The position numbers were made by a program, and so were the translations under genes. This document shows, piece after piece, positions 24,968 to 33,691 of a DNA stretch of 64,000 bases (position 1 is its first letter; every line of letters begins with the position of its first letter). Source of the DNA: Thalassovita litoralis (GTDB lineage Bacteria; Pseudomonadota; Alphaproteobacteria; Rhodobacterales; Rhodobacteraceae); contig NZ_FXTO01000005.1 of NCBI RefSeq assembly GCF_900182725.1, forward strand, positions 110,982-174,981, in the 5' to 3' direction. The notes beneath the pieces were generated by a model that worked only from the letters and a program-made list of their open reading frames with translations, searched no databases and was not told the origin of the DNA.

Positions 24968-26580
24968 GCGACCTCCTGCTTGGGTTCTGTCTGCGTGCCG
25001 TGCGCCCGCAGCGTTTCCTGTGAAATATTGTCTTTGGTGATGTCAGCCCCGGTCAGTTCGGTGACGATCTGCCCCTTCGCAAAGACAAGAACGCGGTGGC
25101 AGATTTGGGCCAGTTGTTCGGCATCGGTTGAGGCGACCAGCACCGCCGATCCCTTGCGGCTGGCCTCGTCAATGGCCTGAAACAGCTTTTGCCGCGCGCC
25201 CACGTCGACGCCTTGGGTGGGTTCATCCAGCATCAGCAGCTTGGGTAGGGTCTGAAGCCATTTTGCCATCAGCACCTTTTGGGCATTCCCGCCCGACAGC
25301 GATTTCAAATCCTGATACGGGCGGTTGGGCCGGATGTCGTATTTGCGCCCCATATCAAACACATGCGTATTGATCTTGCCCCAGTCGATCCCCAGCAGAT
25401 TACGGAAATCCCCCATCACCGGAAGGATCATGTTTTCGGCAATCGACAGGGTGCCAATCCCCGCACGCCCCAGCCGGTCGGCGGGCAAAAAGGCAACGCC
25501 CTGCCCCATCGCTTTGCCGGGGGACATCGCATTCAGCGCAAAAGATTGCCCGCCGATTTCAAGTGTGCCGTCGCTGTCTTTTTGTGCGCCGAAAATCGCC
25601 TCGGGGACACGATCAAACCCCGACCCGATCAACCCGGTCAGCCCAAGAATTTCGCCTTCGCGGATGTCGAAACTAACATTCTCTGCCGGGCTGGCTCGTA
25701 GTTTGCGGACCGAGGCGGCAATGGGTTTGCTGTGGTCCGGGGTGCGGGCTGATTGGAACATGGTGACTTTTTCACCCACGATCAGTTCAATGAAATCCTC
25801 GTGGCTGGCCTGTTCCGACACGACCGTACCCGCCAGTTTCCCATCGCGCAGGATCGTCGCGCGGTCGGTGATTTCGCGGATTTCGTCAATGTCATGGGCC
25901 ACAAGGATCACGCTGGCCCCATCCGCCACAACGCTGCGCACCAGCGAAAACAACTGATCCACACCGGATTTGGGCAGGAATGGCGTGGGTTCGTCCAAAA
26001 TCAGGATACCCCGCCCCGCGCCCGCGTTCAGCCGGACTTCCTCGAAGGCGCGGCAGATTGCGATCAGCGCACGATCCGACTGCGCCAAATCCTGCACCCG
26101 CGTCATAGGGTCGATCTTGATGTCGAAACGTTCAAATGTTTCGGCGACCTGTTTTTTCGCTTTGCCCCAGCGGATGTTGAAATTCTGTTCCACCGCCAGA
26201 TCGTTCAGCAGCATATTTTCCAGAACCGTCAGCGAGGGCATAAGCGCAAGATGCTGATGCACAAAGGAAATACCCAGCCGCCGCGCTCCGCCTGCGGGCA
26301 TGGGCAGCGGCGCGCCCTGACCATACAGGATCAGTTCGGCCCCCGGTTCCGGGTCATGCAGCCCGGCGATGGTTTTGATGAAGGTCGACTTGCCCGAGCC
26401 ATTGGCCCCCAGTAGCCCGTGAACCTCGCCGGGCATGACGGCCAGTGTCACATCATCCAGCACCTTGGTAGTGCCAAAAATCTTGGACACATTGCGGGCC
26501 AGCAGGGCGGGGGCTTCGCCCGGTATACGCCGGGGGAAACCATCCTTCAGATCGACCGAAGGCGCCTGCTCGGGGGACAT
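24964..26580 (-). CDS. ABC importer ATPase, double-domain RbsA type
   Basis: This 538-residue protein has two nucleotide-binding halves. The first has Walker A GANGSGKSTF and Walker B ILILDEPT, with an atypical signature (AQSDRALIAI). The second has a degenerate Walker A (GLIGSGFDRV), a canonical LSGGNAQKV signature and Walker B LLMLDEPTQGVDVGA. This asymmetry is usual for sugar/nucleoside importers. The ATG at 26580 shares one base with the TAA of the binding-protein gene (TAATG), and the 3' end overlaps the permease, so all three are translationally coupled. Confidence 0.92.
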   Translation of the reverse strand: MSPEQAPSVDLKDGFPRRIPGEAPALLARNVSKIFGTTKVLDDVTLAVMPGEVHGLLGANGSGKSTFIKTIAGLHDPEPGAELILYGQGAPLPMPAGGARRLGISFVHQHLALMPSLTVLENMLLNDLAVEQNFNIRWGKAKKQVAETFERFDIKIDPMTRVQDLAQSDRALIAICRAFEEVRLNAGAGRGILILDEPTPFLPKSGVDQLFSLVRSVVADGASVILVAHDIDEIREITDRATILRDGKLAGTVVSEQASHEDFIELIVGEKVTMFQSARTPDHSKPIAASVRKLRASPAENVSFDIREGEILGLTGLIGSGFDRVPEAIFGAQKDSDGTLEIGGQSFALNAMSPGKAMGQGVAFLPADRLGRAGIGTLSIAENMILPVMGDFRNLLGIDWGKINTHVFDMGRKYDIRPNRPYQDLKSLSGGNAQKVLMAKWLQTLPKLLMLDEPTQGVDVGARQKLFQAIDEASRKGSAVLVASTDAEQLAQICHRVLVFAKGQIVTELTGADITKDNISQETLRAHGTQTEPKQEVA

Positions 26581-27707
26581 TATTCCAGCCCCCACAAGGC
26601 GCGATAACCGGGCACATGGGCGTCGCCATATCCTTTGTCCAATTCGGCAGGGATGCCTGCGGTTTCGGCATTCGCGGCGTCAAAGATATAGAACGGCACA
26701 TACAGCGTGTCCGGCGTGTCCCCGATATCGCACAGGTCGCGCATATAGGCATCAATCGCCGAACGGGCGATCCAGCCAAGGCTTTCGCCGACATCCATCG
26801 TCACATCGCCGTTGCGGATCATGTCCAGAATAAAGGGCGTGCCGTTGAACGACGCAATCGGCAGATCACGACGCCCGGTGATGGCCTTGGCGGGCAGCAT
26901 GAATTGCGACATGGAATCGTAGATCGGGAACAGATAGTTGATCGACGGATCCTGAAGCAGCGCCGATTGCGTCACCGTCTGGATCTTGGTCGCCCAATCG
27001 GCCAGCGGCACGTTGTAATAGGTGGCTTTGCAATCGGGGCATAGGTCGCTCAGCTTGGCCTGAAACGATTTCCAATAGGGTTGCGAGGGCGGCACGTCAT
27101 CGGTGCCGACGACCAGGACATTCGCGTTACCCTTGGTTTCGGCCACGATCCACGCGGCGATGATTTCACCCACTCCGGAATAGTCCAGCGGCAGCGACAC
27201 ATCGGTGTTCTGATCCACGGTATCATCTGCCACGTCCCGGTGGTGGGTGGCGTAAACCTTCAGGCCTGCATCTCTGGCGGCCTTGAGCTGCGGGGCCAGC
27301 GTGTTCGGGTCGATCCCGGCCATGACGTCAACCGCGTCATATCCGTTGGCGATGGCGTATTCGACACCCTGCACCCATTGGGTCGGTTGTCCCTGGTTCT
27401 GCCAGACGCGCAGTTCAAACCCGATTTCCTTGGCCGTGGCTTCCATGCCAACGCCGATCCCTGCGGCGAACGGGATGGATGACGATGCCGGGATCGAAAG
27501 GATTTTTTTGTCCGCCATGCAGGCCCGCGCATCAAAGGGTTTGCCCGGTGCCTGAAACGTGGGCAGCGATTTATGGGCGTCAATGATGGCCTGCGCGGCG
27601 GCCAGATCGGCCTCGGCTACGGCGGGCATGGCCGTTGCTGCCAGCATCAGGGCCGATACACCGCCAAACGCCCGGCGCTGGACCTTGGTCAAAAAACTGC
27701 GTGTCAT
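26580..27707 (-). CDS. Periplasmic binding protein of ribose/nucleoside-type ABC importer
   Basis: This 375-residue protein has a signal peptide (RRAFGGVSALMLAATAMPAVAEA) and a type I periplasmic fold (KKILSIPASSSIPFAAGIGVGME, AIANGYDAVDVMAGIDP, VLVVGTDDVPPSQPYW, INYLFPIYDSMSQFMLPA). The ATG at 27707 is chosen because GGGGAA lies nine bases upstream; an ATG 15 bases earlier has none. The mature protein has several cysteines (ACMADKK, DLCPDCK), some probably in disulfides. It is the first gene of the importer-RutA operon, and operator E lies about 120 bases upstream. The ligand is not known. Confidence 0.88.
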   Translation of the reverse strand: MTRSFLTKVQRRAFGGVSALMLAATAMPAVAEADLAAAQAIIDAHKSLPTFQAPGKPFDARACMADKKILSIPASSSIPFAAGIGVGMEATAKEIGFELRVWQNQGQPTQWVQGVEYAIANGYDAVDVMAGIDPNTLAPQLKAARDAGLKVYATHHRDVADDTVDQNTDVSLPLDYSGVGEIIAAWIVAETKGNANVLVVGTDDVPPSQPYWKSFQAKLSDLCPDCKATYYNVPLADWATKIQTVTQSALLQDPSINYLFPIYDSMSQFMLPAKAITGRRDLPIASFNGTPFILDMIRNGDVTMDVGESLGWIARSAIDAYMRDLCDIGDTPDTLYVPFYIFDAANAETAGIPAELDKGYGDAHVPGYRALWGLE

Positions 27708-27826
27708 CCGAATATTCCCCATTGGTATGTTAGACTGATTTTATCTGTTAGAGCCGGTGCCAAACCGTTGACTCGGCACGTGCGGCATGGGTTCATCAGA
27801 CGGTGGAGGGGCGATTTCAGTCAATG

Positions 27827-27842
27827 TTAAGTTCGTACATAT
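27827..27842. promoter_or_regulatory. Cluster operator site E (TTAAGTTCGTACATAT)
   Basis: This copy of the palindrome, with two mismatches, lies about 120 bases upstream of the ABC binding-protein gene in the divergent region. It is well placed to control the leftward importer-RutA operon. Confidence 0.62.
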
Positions 27843-27958
27843 ACATACTGAGAAAATCTTAGCGCTCATACGAATTGACAGGGCGTACCATTGCATACGA
27901 CTAACATAACAAAGGAAATTCACTCCGGCGGGCGTTTGGCGCCTGCGGACCTAGCTGC

Positions 27959-27974
27959 ATAAGTCCGTATTTAT
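27959..27974. promoter_or_regulatory. Cluster operator site F (ATAAGTCCGTATTTAT)
   Basis: This copy has one mismatch and is the best-matching together with site C. It overlaps the first possible start codon of the MFS gene (ATG at 27973), so a bound repressor would sit on the transcript start or coding start. Confidence 0.65.
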
Positions 27975-29217
27975 GAAAGACACTTCGTTGACATCCGATC
28001 CGGCCACAGGCCACCCGATGACCCTGACGCGCGAACCTCAGCTTGGGTCCGCGCTGACGTTGACCACGCTTTCACAGATTGCCGCCACGTCCTCGGTTCT
28101 GGCGCTGACCACAATCCCCACGATGGTGGCTGTGGCGCTTGGAATTGCGCCGCATCTGCTGGGGTATCAGGTGTCGCTGATCTATGCGTCGGGGGTGTTT
28201 TTCTCGATGTTGGCCTCGGGCTTGGTGAAACGCTGGGGGCCGGGACAAGTGGGGCAACTGGCGCTGATCGGCGCAGGGTTTGGATTTCTGGCGATGGCGA
28301 CCGGCACGCTGGCGGGGATTGCGCTGGGGTCGGTGATGATCGGAATCGGCTATGCGCTGAATAACCCGTCCTCGTCCCATGTGCTGTCCCGCTTGGCCCC
28401 GCCCAAGCGCCGCAATCTGATTTTTTCGATCAAGCAGGCGGGGGTTCCGCTGGGCGGGATGCTGGCCGCACTGGCGCTGCCGCCGCTGTCCAAAGTGATC
28501 GGATGGCAATGGGCGCTGCTGCTGTTCGCCTGTTTCCCGCTTGGTCTGGCCGCGATTTATCAAGGTTTCCGCCCCATCTGGGACACCGAAAAGAACCCTA
28601 AGGCCCCGGTCGCGCGGGGTATCTGGGCGGGGCAAAAACAGGTCTGGAACACCCCGTCACTGGGGGTTCTGGCGATCATCGGGTTTTTGTATTCCGGCGT
28701 TCAACTGTCGATTTCGGCCTTTGTCGTTGCGATGTTGATCGAGCAATTCAACTGGAACCCGCTGACGGCGGCGCTGATTGCGGCCCTGATGCAGGGGTTC
28801 GGGGCGGTCGGGCGCGTGTTCTGGGGGCTGGTCGCAGATTGGCTGGGGTCGGGCTTTTTGGTGCTGGCCATCATCGGCACCCTGACGGGGCTGTGTTCCC
28901 TGTCGTTTGGGGCCTTCGGATTTGCCCCTGCGCTTGGCATTGCCGCAACAATCGTTGCGGGGCTGGCAGGATCGGGGTGGAACGGCGTGATGCTGGCGGA
29001 AACGGCGGCGGCCTCGCCCGGTACTGGCACCCTGACGGGCGAGGTTCTGACCTATACCTTTGTCGGTGTTATGGTTGGCCCGGCCATGTTTTCCGCGCTT
29101 TACGGTCTGGCCGGGGATTTTTCGACGACGTTCAGCCTGTTTTCCATCCTTGGTTTTGCCGGGGCGGCCTTGTCATTCGCGCGCTTCCTGATTGTGAAAA
29201 CACGCGGCAAGGCCTAA
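27973..29217 (+). CDS. MFS transporter
   Basis: This protein of up to 414 residues has twelve predicted membrane segments and major facilitator features (GLVKRWGPGQVGQLALIGAGF between helices 2 and 3, and LAPPKRRNLIFSIKQAGVPLGGMLAAL). It is divergent from the importer-RutA operon and likely moves the substrate, or exports an intermediate or by-product. The ATG at 27973 has no ribosome-binding site and lies inside operator F. Either the message is leaderless or the true start is the in-frame ATG at 28018, which still precedes the first membrane helix. Confidence 0.85.
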   Translation: MKDTSLTSDPATGHPMTLTREPQLGSALTLTTLSQIAATSSVLALTTIPTMVAVALGIAPHLLGYQVSLIYASGVFFSMLASGLVKRWGPGQVGQLALIGAGFGFLAMATGTLAGIALGSVMIGIGYALNNPSSSHVLSRLAPPKRRNLIFSIKQAGVPLGGMLAALALPPLSKVIGWQWALLLFACFPLGLAAIYQGFRPIWDTEKNPKAPVARGIWAGQKQVWNTPSLGVLAIIGFLYSGVQLSISAFVVAMLIEQFNWNPLTAALIAALMQGFGAVGRVFWGLVADWLGSGFLVLAIIGTLTGLCSLSFGAFGFAPALGIAATIVAGLAGSGWNGVMLAETAAASPGTGTLTGEVLTYTFVGVMVGPAMFSALYGLAGDFSTTFSLFSILGFAGAALSFARFLIVKTRGKA

Positions 29218-29229
29218 CCCTTTGTTGTG

Positions 29230-30003
29230 TTATTTCCCCGTGAACTGTGGTTTGCGCTTTTCGTTGAAGGACGCCAGCCCCTCTTGGGCGTCTTCGGTCA
29301 GGGTCATCAGGCCCAGTTGCCCCTCGGCAAAGGCGATGGCCTGATCGAAGGTCATGCTGTCCATCGCGCGCGCGGCGTATTTTCCCCGCCGCAGGGCCGA
29401 AGGTGACGCTTTGCACAGGCTGTCCACCAAGGCCTGTACCGCTGTCGGGAACTCTGCCGCCGGGACGACCTGGTTCAGCAACCCGGCCTCCTGTGCCTCG
29501 GGCGCGTCGAACAGATCGCCGGTCAGCATCCAGCGCCGCAACACGCGGGGCGGCACGATCTGTTTCATCAGCGCCAGAACCTGCATCGGGAACAGGCCGA
29601 TCCTGGCCTCGGGCAGGCCGAATTTCGCGTGATCCACCGACACCGCCAGATCGACCATCGACAGCAGCCCCATGCCCCCGGCCACACAGGTGCCGTTAAT
29701 CGCCGCCACCAAGGGCAGCGGGCAGTCCTGCGCCGCCCGCAGCAGATCGCCGTATGCGCTGCGCGGATTGGCGAAATCGAAATTGAACCCGCCGCCGGGT
29801 TGCAAATCGCCGCCCGCACAGAACGCCTGATCCCCTGCCCCGGTCAGCACGATCACCCGGATGTCAGGATCGGCACAGGCCGCATCCATCCCCGCGCGGA
29901 TACCGGCGATCAGATCGGCGTTGATCGCGTTGCGCTTTTCGGGGCGGTTCAGGGTGATCCAGAACGCCGCCCCGCGTTTTTCATGAAGAACGATATCGGT
30001 CAT
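29230..30003 (-). CDS. Enoyl-CoA hydratase/isomerase (crotonase family)
   Basis: This 257-residue crotonase has RVIVLTGAGDQAFCAGGDL and INGTCVAGGMGLLSMVDLAV, the two oxyanion-hole segments, and a Glu in GLPEARIGLFP at the usual catalytic position. It hydrates enoyl-CoA to 3-hydroxyacyl-CoA. The start overlaps the carboxylase alpha gene by four bases. In leucine- and terpene-type pathways such a hydratase acts next to an MCC- or geranoyl-CoA-type carboxylase, which is the case here. The convergent MFS gene ends 12 bases away. Confidence 0.9.
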   Translation of the reverse strand: MTDIVLHEKRGAAFWITLNRPEKRNAINADLIAGIRAGMDAACADPDIRVIVLTGAGDQAFCAGGDLQPGGGFNFDFANPRSAYGDLLRAAQDCPLPLVAAINGTCVAGGMGLLSMVDLAVSVDHAKFGLPEARIGLFPMQVLALMKQIVPPRVLRRWMLTGDLFDAPEAQEAGLLNQVVPAAEFPTAVQALVDSLCKASPSALRRGKYAARAMDSMTFDQAIAFAEGQLGLMTLTEDAQEGLASFNEKRKPQFTGK

Positions 30004-31946
30004 GCCGGGTCTACCTCGACCACGATGGAATGAGCCGTGACCTGCGCCCCGGCGGTGACATGTACGGCGGACACGATGCCGTCCACGGTGCTGATATGCG
30101 TGTGTTCCATCTTCATCGCCTCTAGCACGACAACCTTTTGCCCGGCGGTCACGCTGTCGCCCACGGCCACGTCCACAGACACCACCGCCCCGTTCATCGT
30201 GGCGCGGACCTTGCCATCGCCCCCGGCCGCATCCGCCGATACCGTCGGGGCAAAGGTCAGGTCGCTATAGTCCAGCACCTGCCCGTCCAGTTGCAAAACC
30301 GGCCCGTCAGCCCCCTGCCCCAAAACCGCGTGATGCAGGCTGTCGTTCAGTTCAAAAGCCACCTCCTGCCCGGCGCGGCGCAGCACCCGCAGGTCCATAT
30401 CCGGTGCGTCGGGCATTGCCACATGACAGGCGCCGTATTTGAAGGCCCGCACCTGTGGCACGAATTCCGCATCATTGCGCGACAGGCGCAGCGGCGTGGG
30501 GAAGTCGTGGTTCAGCCCCGTATCCGGCCCCGCCCGCAACAGCGCCGCCAAAATCATCGCGCCGCGTGCATCGGCCTGCGCGGGATCGGGCAGGACAGCA
30601 TCCGCGTTTTCCGCGATAAACCCCGTCGTCGCCTGCCCGGCGGCGAACACGGGATGGGCCAGACAGGCGGACAGGAAAGTTTGGTTCGTGCGCACGCCAA
30701 AGGCCCGCGTCTCCGCCAGCCCCGCCAGCAGTTTGCGGCGGGCGTCTTCGCGGGTTGCGCCATAGCTGATCAGCTTGGCCACCATGGAATCGTAATAGGG
30801 CGGGATTTCGGCCCCGTCACGCAGCCCGTGTTCCACCCGCAAATCCGGTGCGGGCCGCCATGTGTTCAACACCCCGCTTTGCGGCATGAACCCGGCGGCG
30901 GGGTCTTCGGCGCACAGGCGCACCTCGATCGCGTGACCGCGAAACTGCACATCATCCTGTGTCAGCGGCAGCGTCTCGCCTGCCGCGACGCGCAATTGCA
31001 GCTCCACCAGATCCAGCCCGGTGATGGCCTCGGTCACGGGATGTTCCACCTGAAGGCGGGTGTTCATTTCCATGAAGTAGAAATTGCCATCCGCATCCAG
31101 CAGGTATTCAAACGTCCCCGCGCCCTCGTATCCAATCGCCTGCACCGCCGCGACCGAGGCCGCGCCCATCCGCGCCCGCAAATCCGCATCGACAGCGGGG
31201 GATGGGGCTTCTTCGATCACTTTCTGGTGGCGGCGCTGCACCGAACAATCCCGTTCGCCGCAATGGATCGCGTTACCATAGCGGTCCGCCATGATCTGAA
31301 TTTCCACATGGCGCGGGTTGATGATCGCCTTTTCCAGCAGCACTACATCATTGCCAAAGGCCGATTTTGCCTCGGATTTGGCCGAGATCAGATGATCGGC
31401 AAAGCTGCTGTCGTCCGTCACCAGCCGCATTCCGCGCCCGCCGCCCCCGGCGGTGGCCTTGATCATCAGCGGGAAACCGATGCGCCGCGCCTGTTCCAGC
31501 AGGGTGTCGGGGGATTGGTCATCGCCCTGACACCCCGGCACACAGGGCACGCCCGCGTCAATCATCAACGCCTTGGCCCCGGCCTTGTCGCCCATGCTGC
31601 GGATCGCCTGCGCGGATGGGCCGACAAACACGATCCCGGCGGCGGCACAGGCCGCTGGCAGCCCTTCGTTTTCCGCCAGAAACCCATAGCCGGGATGAAT
31701 GGCATCCGCCCCGGTATCCTGCGCGGCCTGAATGATGCGGTCGATCCGCAAATAGCTGTCGGCGGGCGCATTGCCACCGATGCAGACCGCCTGATCGGCC
31801 AGCGCCACATGTTCCGCCCCGGCATCGGCCTGTGAATAAACCGCCACGGTGCGATAGCCCATCGCGCGGGCGGTGCGCATCACGCGCACGGCGATTTCCC
31901 CCCGGTTGGCAACCAGCAGCTTTTTGAACGGTGTTTTCTTGTCCAT
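30000..31946 (-). CDS. Acyl-CoA carboxylase alpha subunit (biotin carboxylase + biotinyl domain)
   Basis: This 648-residue subunit has a biotin carboxylase (KLLVANRGEIAVRVMRTA, TAGGGGRGMRLV, MEMNTRLQVEHPVTEAITGLDLVE spread over about 280-310), a middle domain and a biotinyl domain with EAMKMEH (biotinyl Lys612). The partner carboxyltransferase gene ends 26 bases upstream. The layout matches 3-methylcrotonyl-CoA or geranoyl-CoA carboxylases. Neither isovaleryl-CoA dehydrogenase nor HMG-CoA lyase is recognisable alongside, so a leucine pathway is not proven. It is distinct from the one-chain carboxylase at 38-3280. Confidence 0.9.
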   Translation of the reverse strand: MDKKTPFKKLLVANRGEIAVRVMRTARAMGYRTVAVYSQADAGAEHVALADQAVCIGGNAPADSYLRIDRIIQAAQDTGADAIHPGYGFLAENEGLPAACAAAGIVFVGPSAQAIRSMGDKAGAKALMIDAGVPCVPGCQGDDQSPDTLLEQARRIGFPLMIKATAGGGGRGMRLVTDDSSFADHLISAKSEAKSAFGNDVVLLEKAIINPRHVEIQIMADRYGNAIHCGERDCSVQRRHQKVIEEAPSPAVDADLRARMGAASVAAVQAIGYEGAGTFEYLLDADGNFYFMEMNTRLQVEHPVTEAITGLDLVELQLRVAAGETLPLTQDDVQFRGHAIEVRLCAEDPAAGFMPQSGVLNTWRPAPDLRVEHGLRDGAEIPPYYDSMVAKLISYGATREDARRKLLAGLAETRAFGVRTNQTFLSACLAHPVFAAGQATTGFIAENADAVLPDPAQADARGAMILAALLRAGPDTGLNHDFPTPLRLSRNDAEFVPQVRAFKYGACHVAMPDAPDMDLRVLRRAGQEVAFELNDSLHHAVLGQGADGPVLQLDGQVLDYSDLTFAPTVSADAAGGDGKVRATMNGAVVSVDVAVGDSVTAGQKVVVLEAMKMEHTHISTVDGIVSAVHVTAGAQVTAHSIVVEVDPA

Positions 31947-31972
31947 GATCTGTTCTTTCCGGTTGCGCAGGA

Positions 31973-33589
31973 TTACGGGCGGGCCACGCCGAATTGTATC
32001 TTGTTGGGCTGACGTGCGGCTTCGGCGCGGGTGATTTCCATCAGTTCGATCAGCAATTCGCGGGTGTTGCGCGGGTCGATCACCCCATCATCCAGCAACC
32101 GGGCCGAGGTATAGACCGCCCCCATCTGGCTGTTGAAATTGTCGATGATCTTTTGCTTCAGCGCGTCCAGCCTGGCGTGATCCACCTCCTCGCCCAGACG
32201 CGCGGCGCGGGCTTCCTGAACCACGGCCATCGTTCCGGCGGCCTGTTCGCCCCCCATCACGGCGGTGCGGGCATTCGGCCATGAGAAACAGAACCGCGGA
32301 TGGAACCCGCGTCCGCACATGCCGTAATTCCCCGCCCCAAAGGACGCCCCGCAATAGATGGTGAATTGCGGCACGGTGGCGTTGGTGACGGCCTGGATCA
32401 TCTTCGATCCGTGTTTGATGATCCCCGCCTCCTCATAGGATTTGCCGACCATGAACCCGGTGGTGTTGTTCAGATACAAAAGCGGGGTGCCCGCCTGACA
32501 ACAGGCCTGAATGAAATGCGTGGCCTTGGACGCGCCTGCCGGATCAATCGGGCCGTTGTTGGTGATGATCCCGATGGGCCAGCCGCCGATTTTGGCGTTG
32601 CCGCACACCGTAGCCCCGCCATAGCGTTGCCCGAATTCCACGAAATCCGAGCCATCAACCAAACGGGCGATGACCTCTTTCATGTCGGCGGGCTGGCGGT
32701 GATCCAACGGCATCACGCCCAGCAATTCCTCGGCATCATAGGCGGGCGGGATGACATCGCGCGCCGGTTCCGCCGCGCCGTTCCATTCGATGTTGGACAG
32801 GATCGACCGCGCCAGCCCCAGCGCCTCGCGGTCATCTTCGGCCAGATAATCGCCAAGGCCGGAAATCCCGGTGTGCATGTCCGCGCCGCCCAGGTCTTCT
32901 TCGGTCGCGATCTCGCCGGTGGCGGCTTTCAGCAACGGCGGTCCGGCCAGAAACGCCCGCGTGCGCCCGCGCACCATGATGATGTAATCCGACAGCCCGG
33001 TTTGATACGCCCCGCCCGCCGTGCTGCTGCCATGCGTGACCGTGATCACCGGCAGGCCCGCCGCCGAAAACCGCGCCAGATTGCGGAACAGGCTGCCGCC
33101 CTGCACGAAATCCTCGACCCGGTAGGCCATCAGGTTCGCGCCCGCGCTTTCGACCAGTTGCACATAGGGCAGCTTGTTTTCCAGCGCGATTTCCTGCACC
33201 CGCAGGATTTTATCCAGCCCCTTGGGCTGCAACGCCCCCGCCGCAATCCCGCTGTCGCTGGCGTTGATCATGCAGCGCACCCCGGACACATAGCCGATCC
33301 CGGCAATGATCCCGCCGCCCGGCACCGATTTGGCCGGGTCGGGATGATCCAGCCCATAGCCCGCCAGTTTCGACAGTTCGATAAACGGCCGCCCCGGATC
33401 CAGCAACAGCGCCACCCGGTCGCGCGGCAGCAATTGATGGCGATCCTCGAACCGCTTGCGCGACCGCTCCGAGGCCGCCCGCGTGCGCCCTTCGATCTGC
33501 GCCAACTCCTCCAACAGCGACAGCATCCCGGCGCGGTTGGTTTGGAAACTGTCCGAATTGGGGGAAAGGGAACTCAGGATTTTTGCCAT
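31973..33589 (-). CDS. Acyl-CoA carboxylase beta subunit (carboxyltransferase), MCC/GCC type
   Basis: This 538-residue carboxyltransferase has the MCC-beta-like order: RDRVALLLDPGRPFIELS, GGGIIAGIGYVSGVRCMI, LVESAGANL, THGSSTAGGAYQTGLSDYIIMV, and the C-terminal GASFGAGNYGMCGRGFHPRF and MGGEQAAGTM. It transfers the carboxyl group from biotin to the gamma carbon of a branched enoyl-CoA in the known relatives. The gene is first of the beta-alpha-hydratase trio and follows the TRAP genes by about 100 bases. Confidence 0.9.
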   Translation of the reverse strand: MAKILSSLSPNSDSFQTNRAGMLSLLEELAQIEGRTRAASERSRKRFEDRHQLLPRDRVALLLDPGRPFIELSKLAGYGLDHPDPAKSVPGGGIIAGIGYVSGVRCMINASDSGIAAGALQPKGLDKILRVQEIALENKLPYVQLVESAGANLMAYRVEDFVQGGSLFRNLARFSAAGLPVITVTHGSSTAGGAYQTGLSDYIIMVRGRTRAFLAGPPLLKAATGEIATEEDLGGADMHTGISGLGDYLAEDDREALGLARSILSNIEWNGAAEPARDVIPPAYDAEELLGVMPLDHRQPADMKEVIARLVDGSDFVEFGQRYGGATVCGNAKIGGWPIGIITNNGPIDPAGASKATHFIQACCQAGTPLLYLNNTTGFMVGKSYEEAGIIKHGSKMIQAVTNATVPQFTIYCGASFGAGNYGMCGRGFHPRFCFSWPNARTAVMGGEQAAGTMAVVQEARAARLGEEVDHARLDALKQKIIDNFNSQMGAVYTSARLLDDGVIDPRNTRELLIELMEITRAEAARQPNKIQFGVARP

Positions 33590-33691
33590 GTTTCTTCCGC
33601 GTTGTTCATTGGGGGGCGACGGCGTCAGCCCTCACCCTGTGCCGCCTTCTAACAAGCGCAAAAACGCCCTTCTTGTGCCTTACCGCTGCCC

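Noticed and set aside
27860..27920. Additional palindrome copies (ATACGAATTG, ATACGACTAA) in the divergent importer-MFS region
   Set aside because: Each keeps only part of the core and fails at the invariant positions of the six accepted sites.
29218..29229. Terminator between the convergent MFS and hydratase genes
   Set aside because: Only 12 bases separate the genes and no hairpin is visible there.
30138..31835. Long open frame antisense to the carboxylase alpha gene (565 codons)
   Set aside because: Its product is rich in Arg, His, Gly and Pro with no domain, and the opposite strand encodes a clear biotin carboxylase. High G+C keeps antisense frames open.
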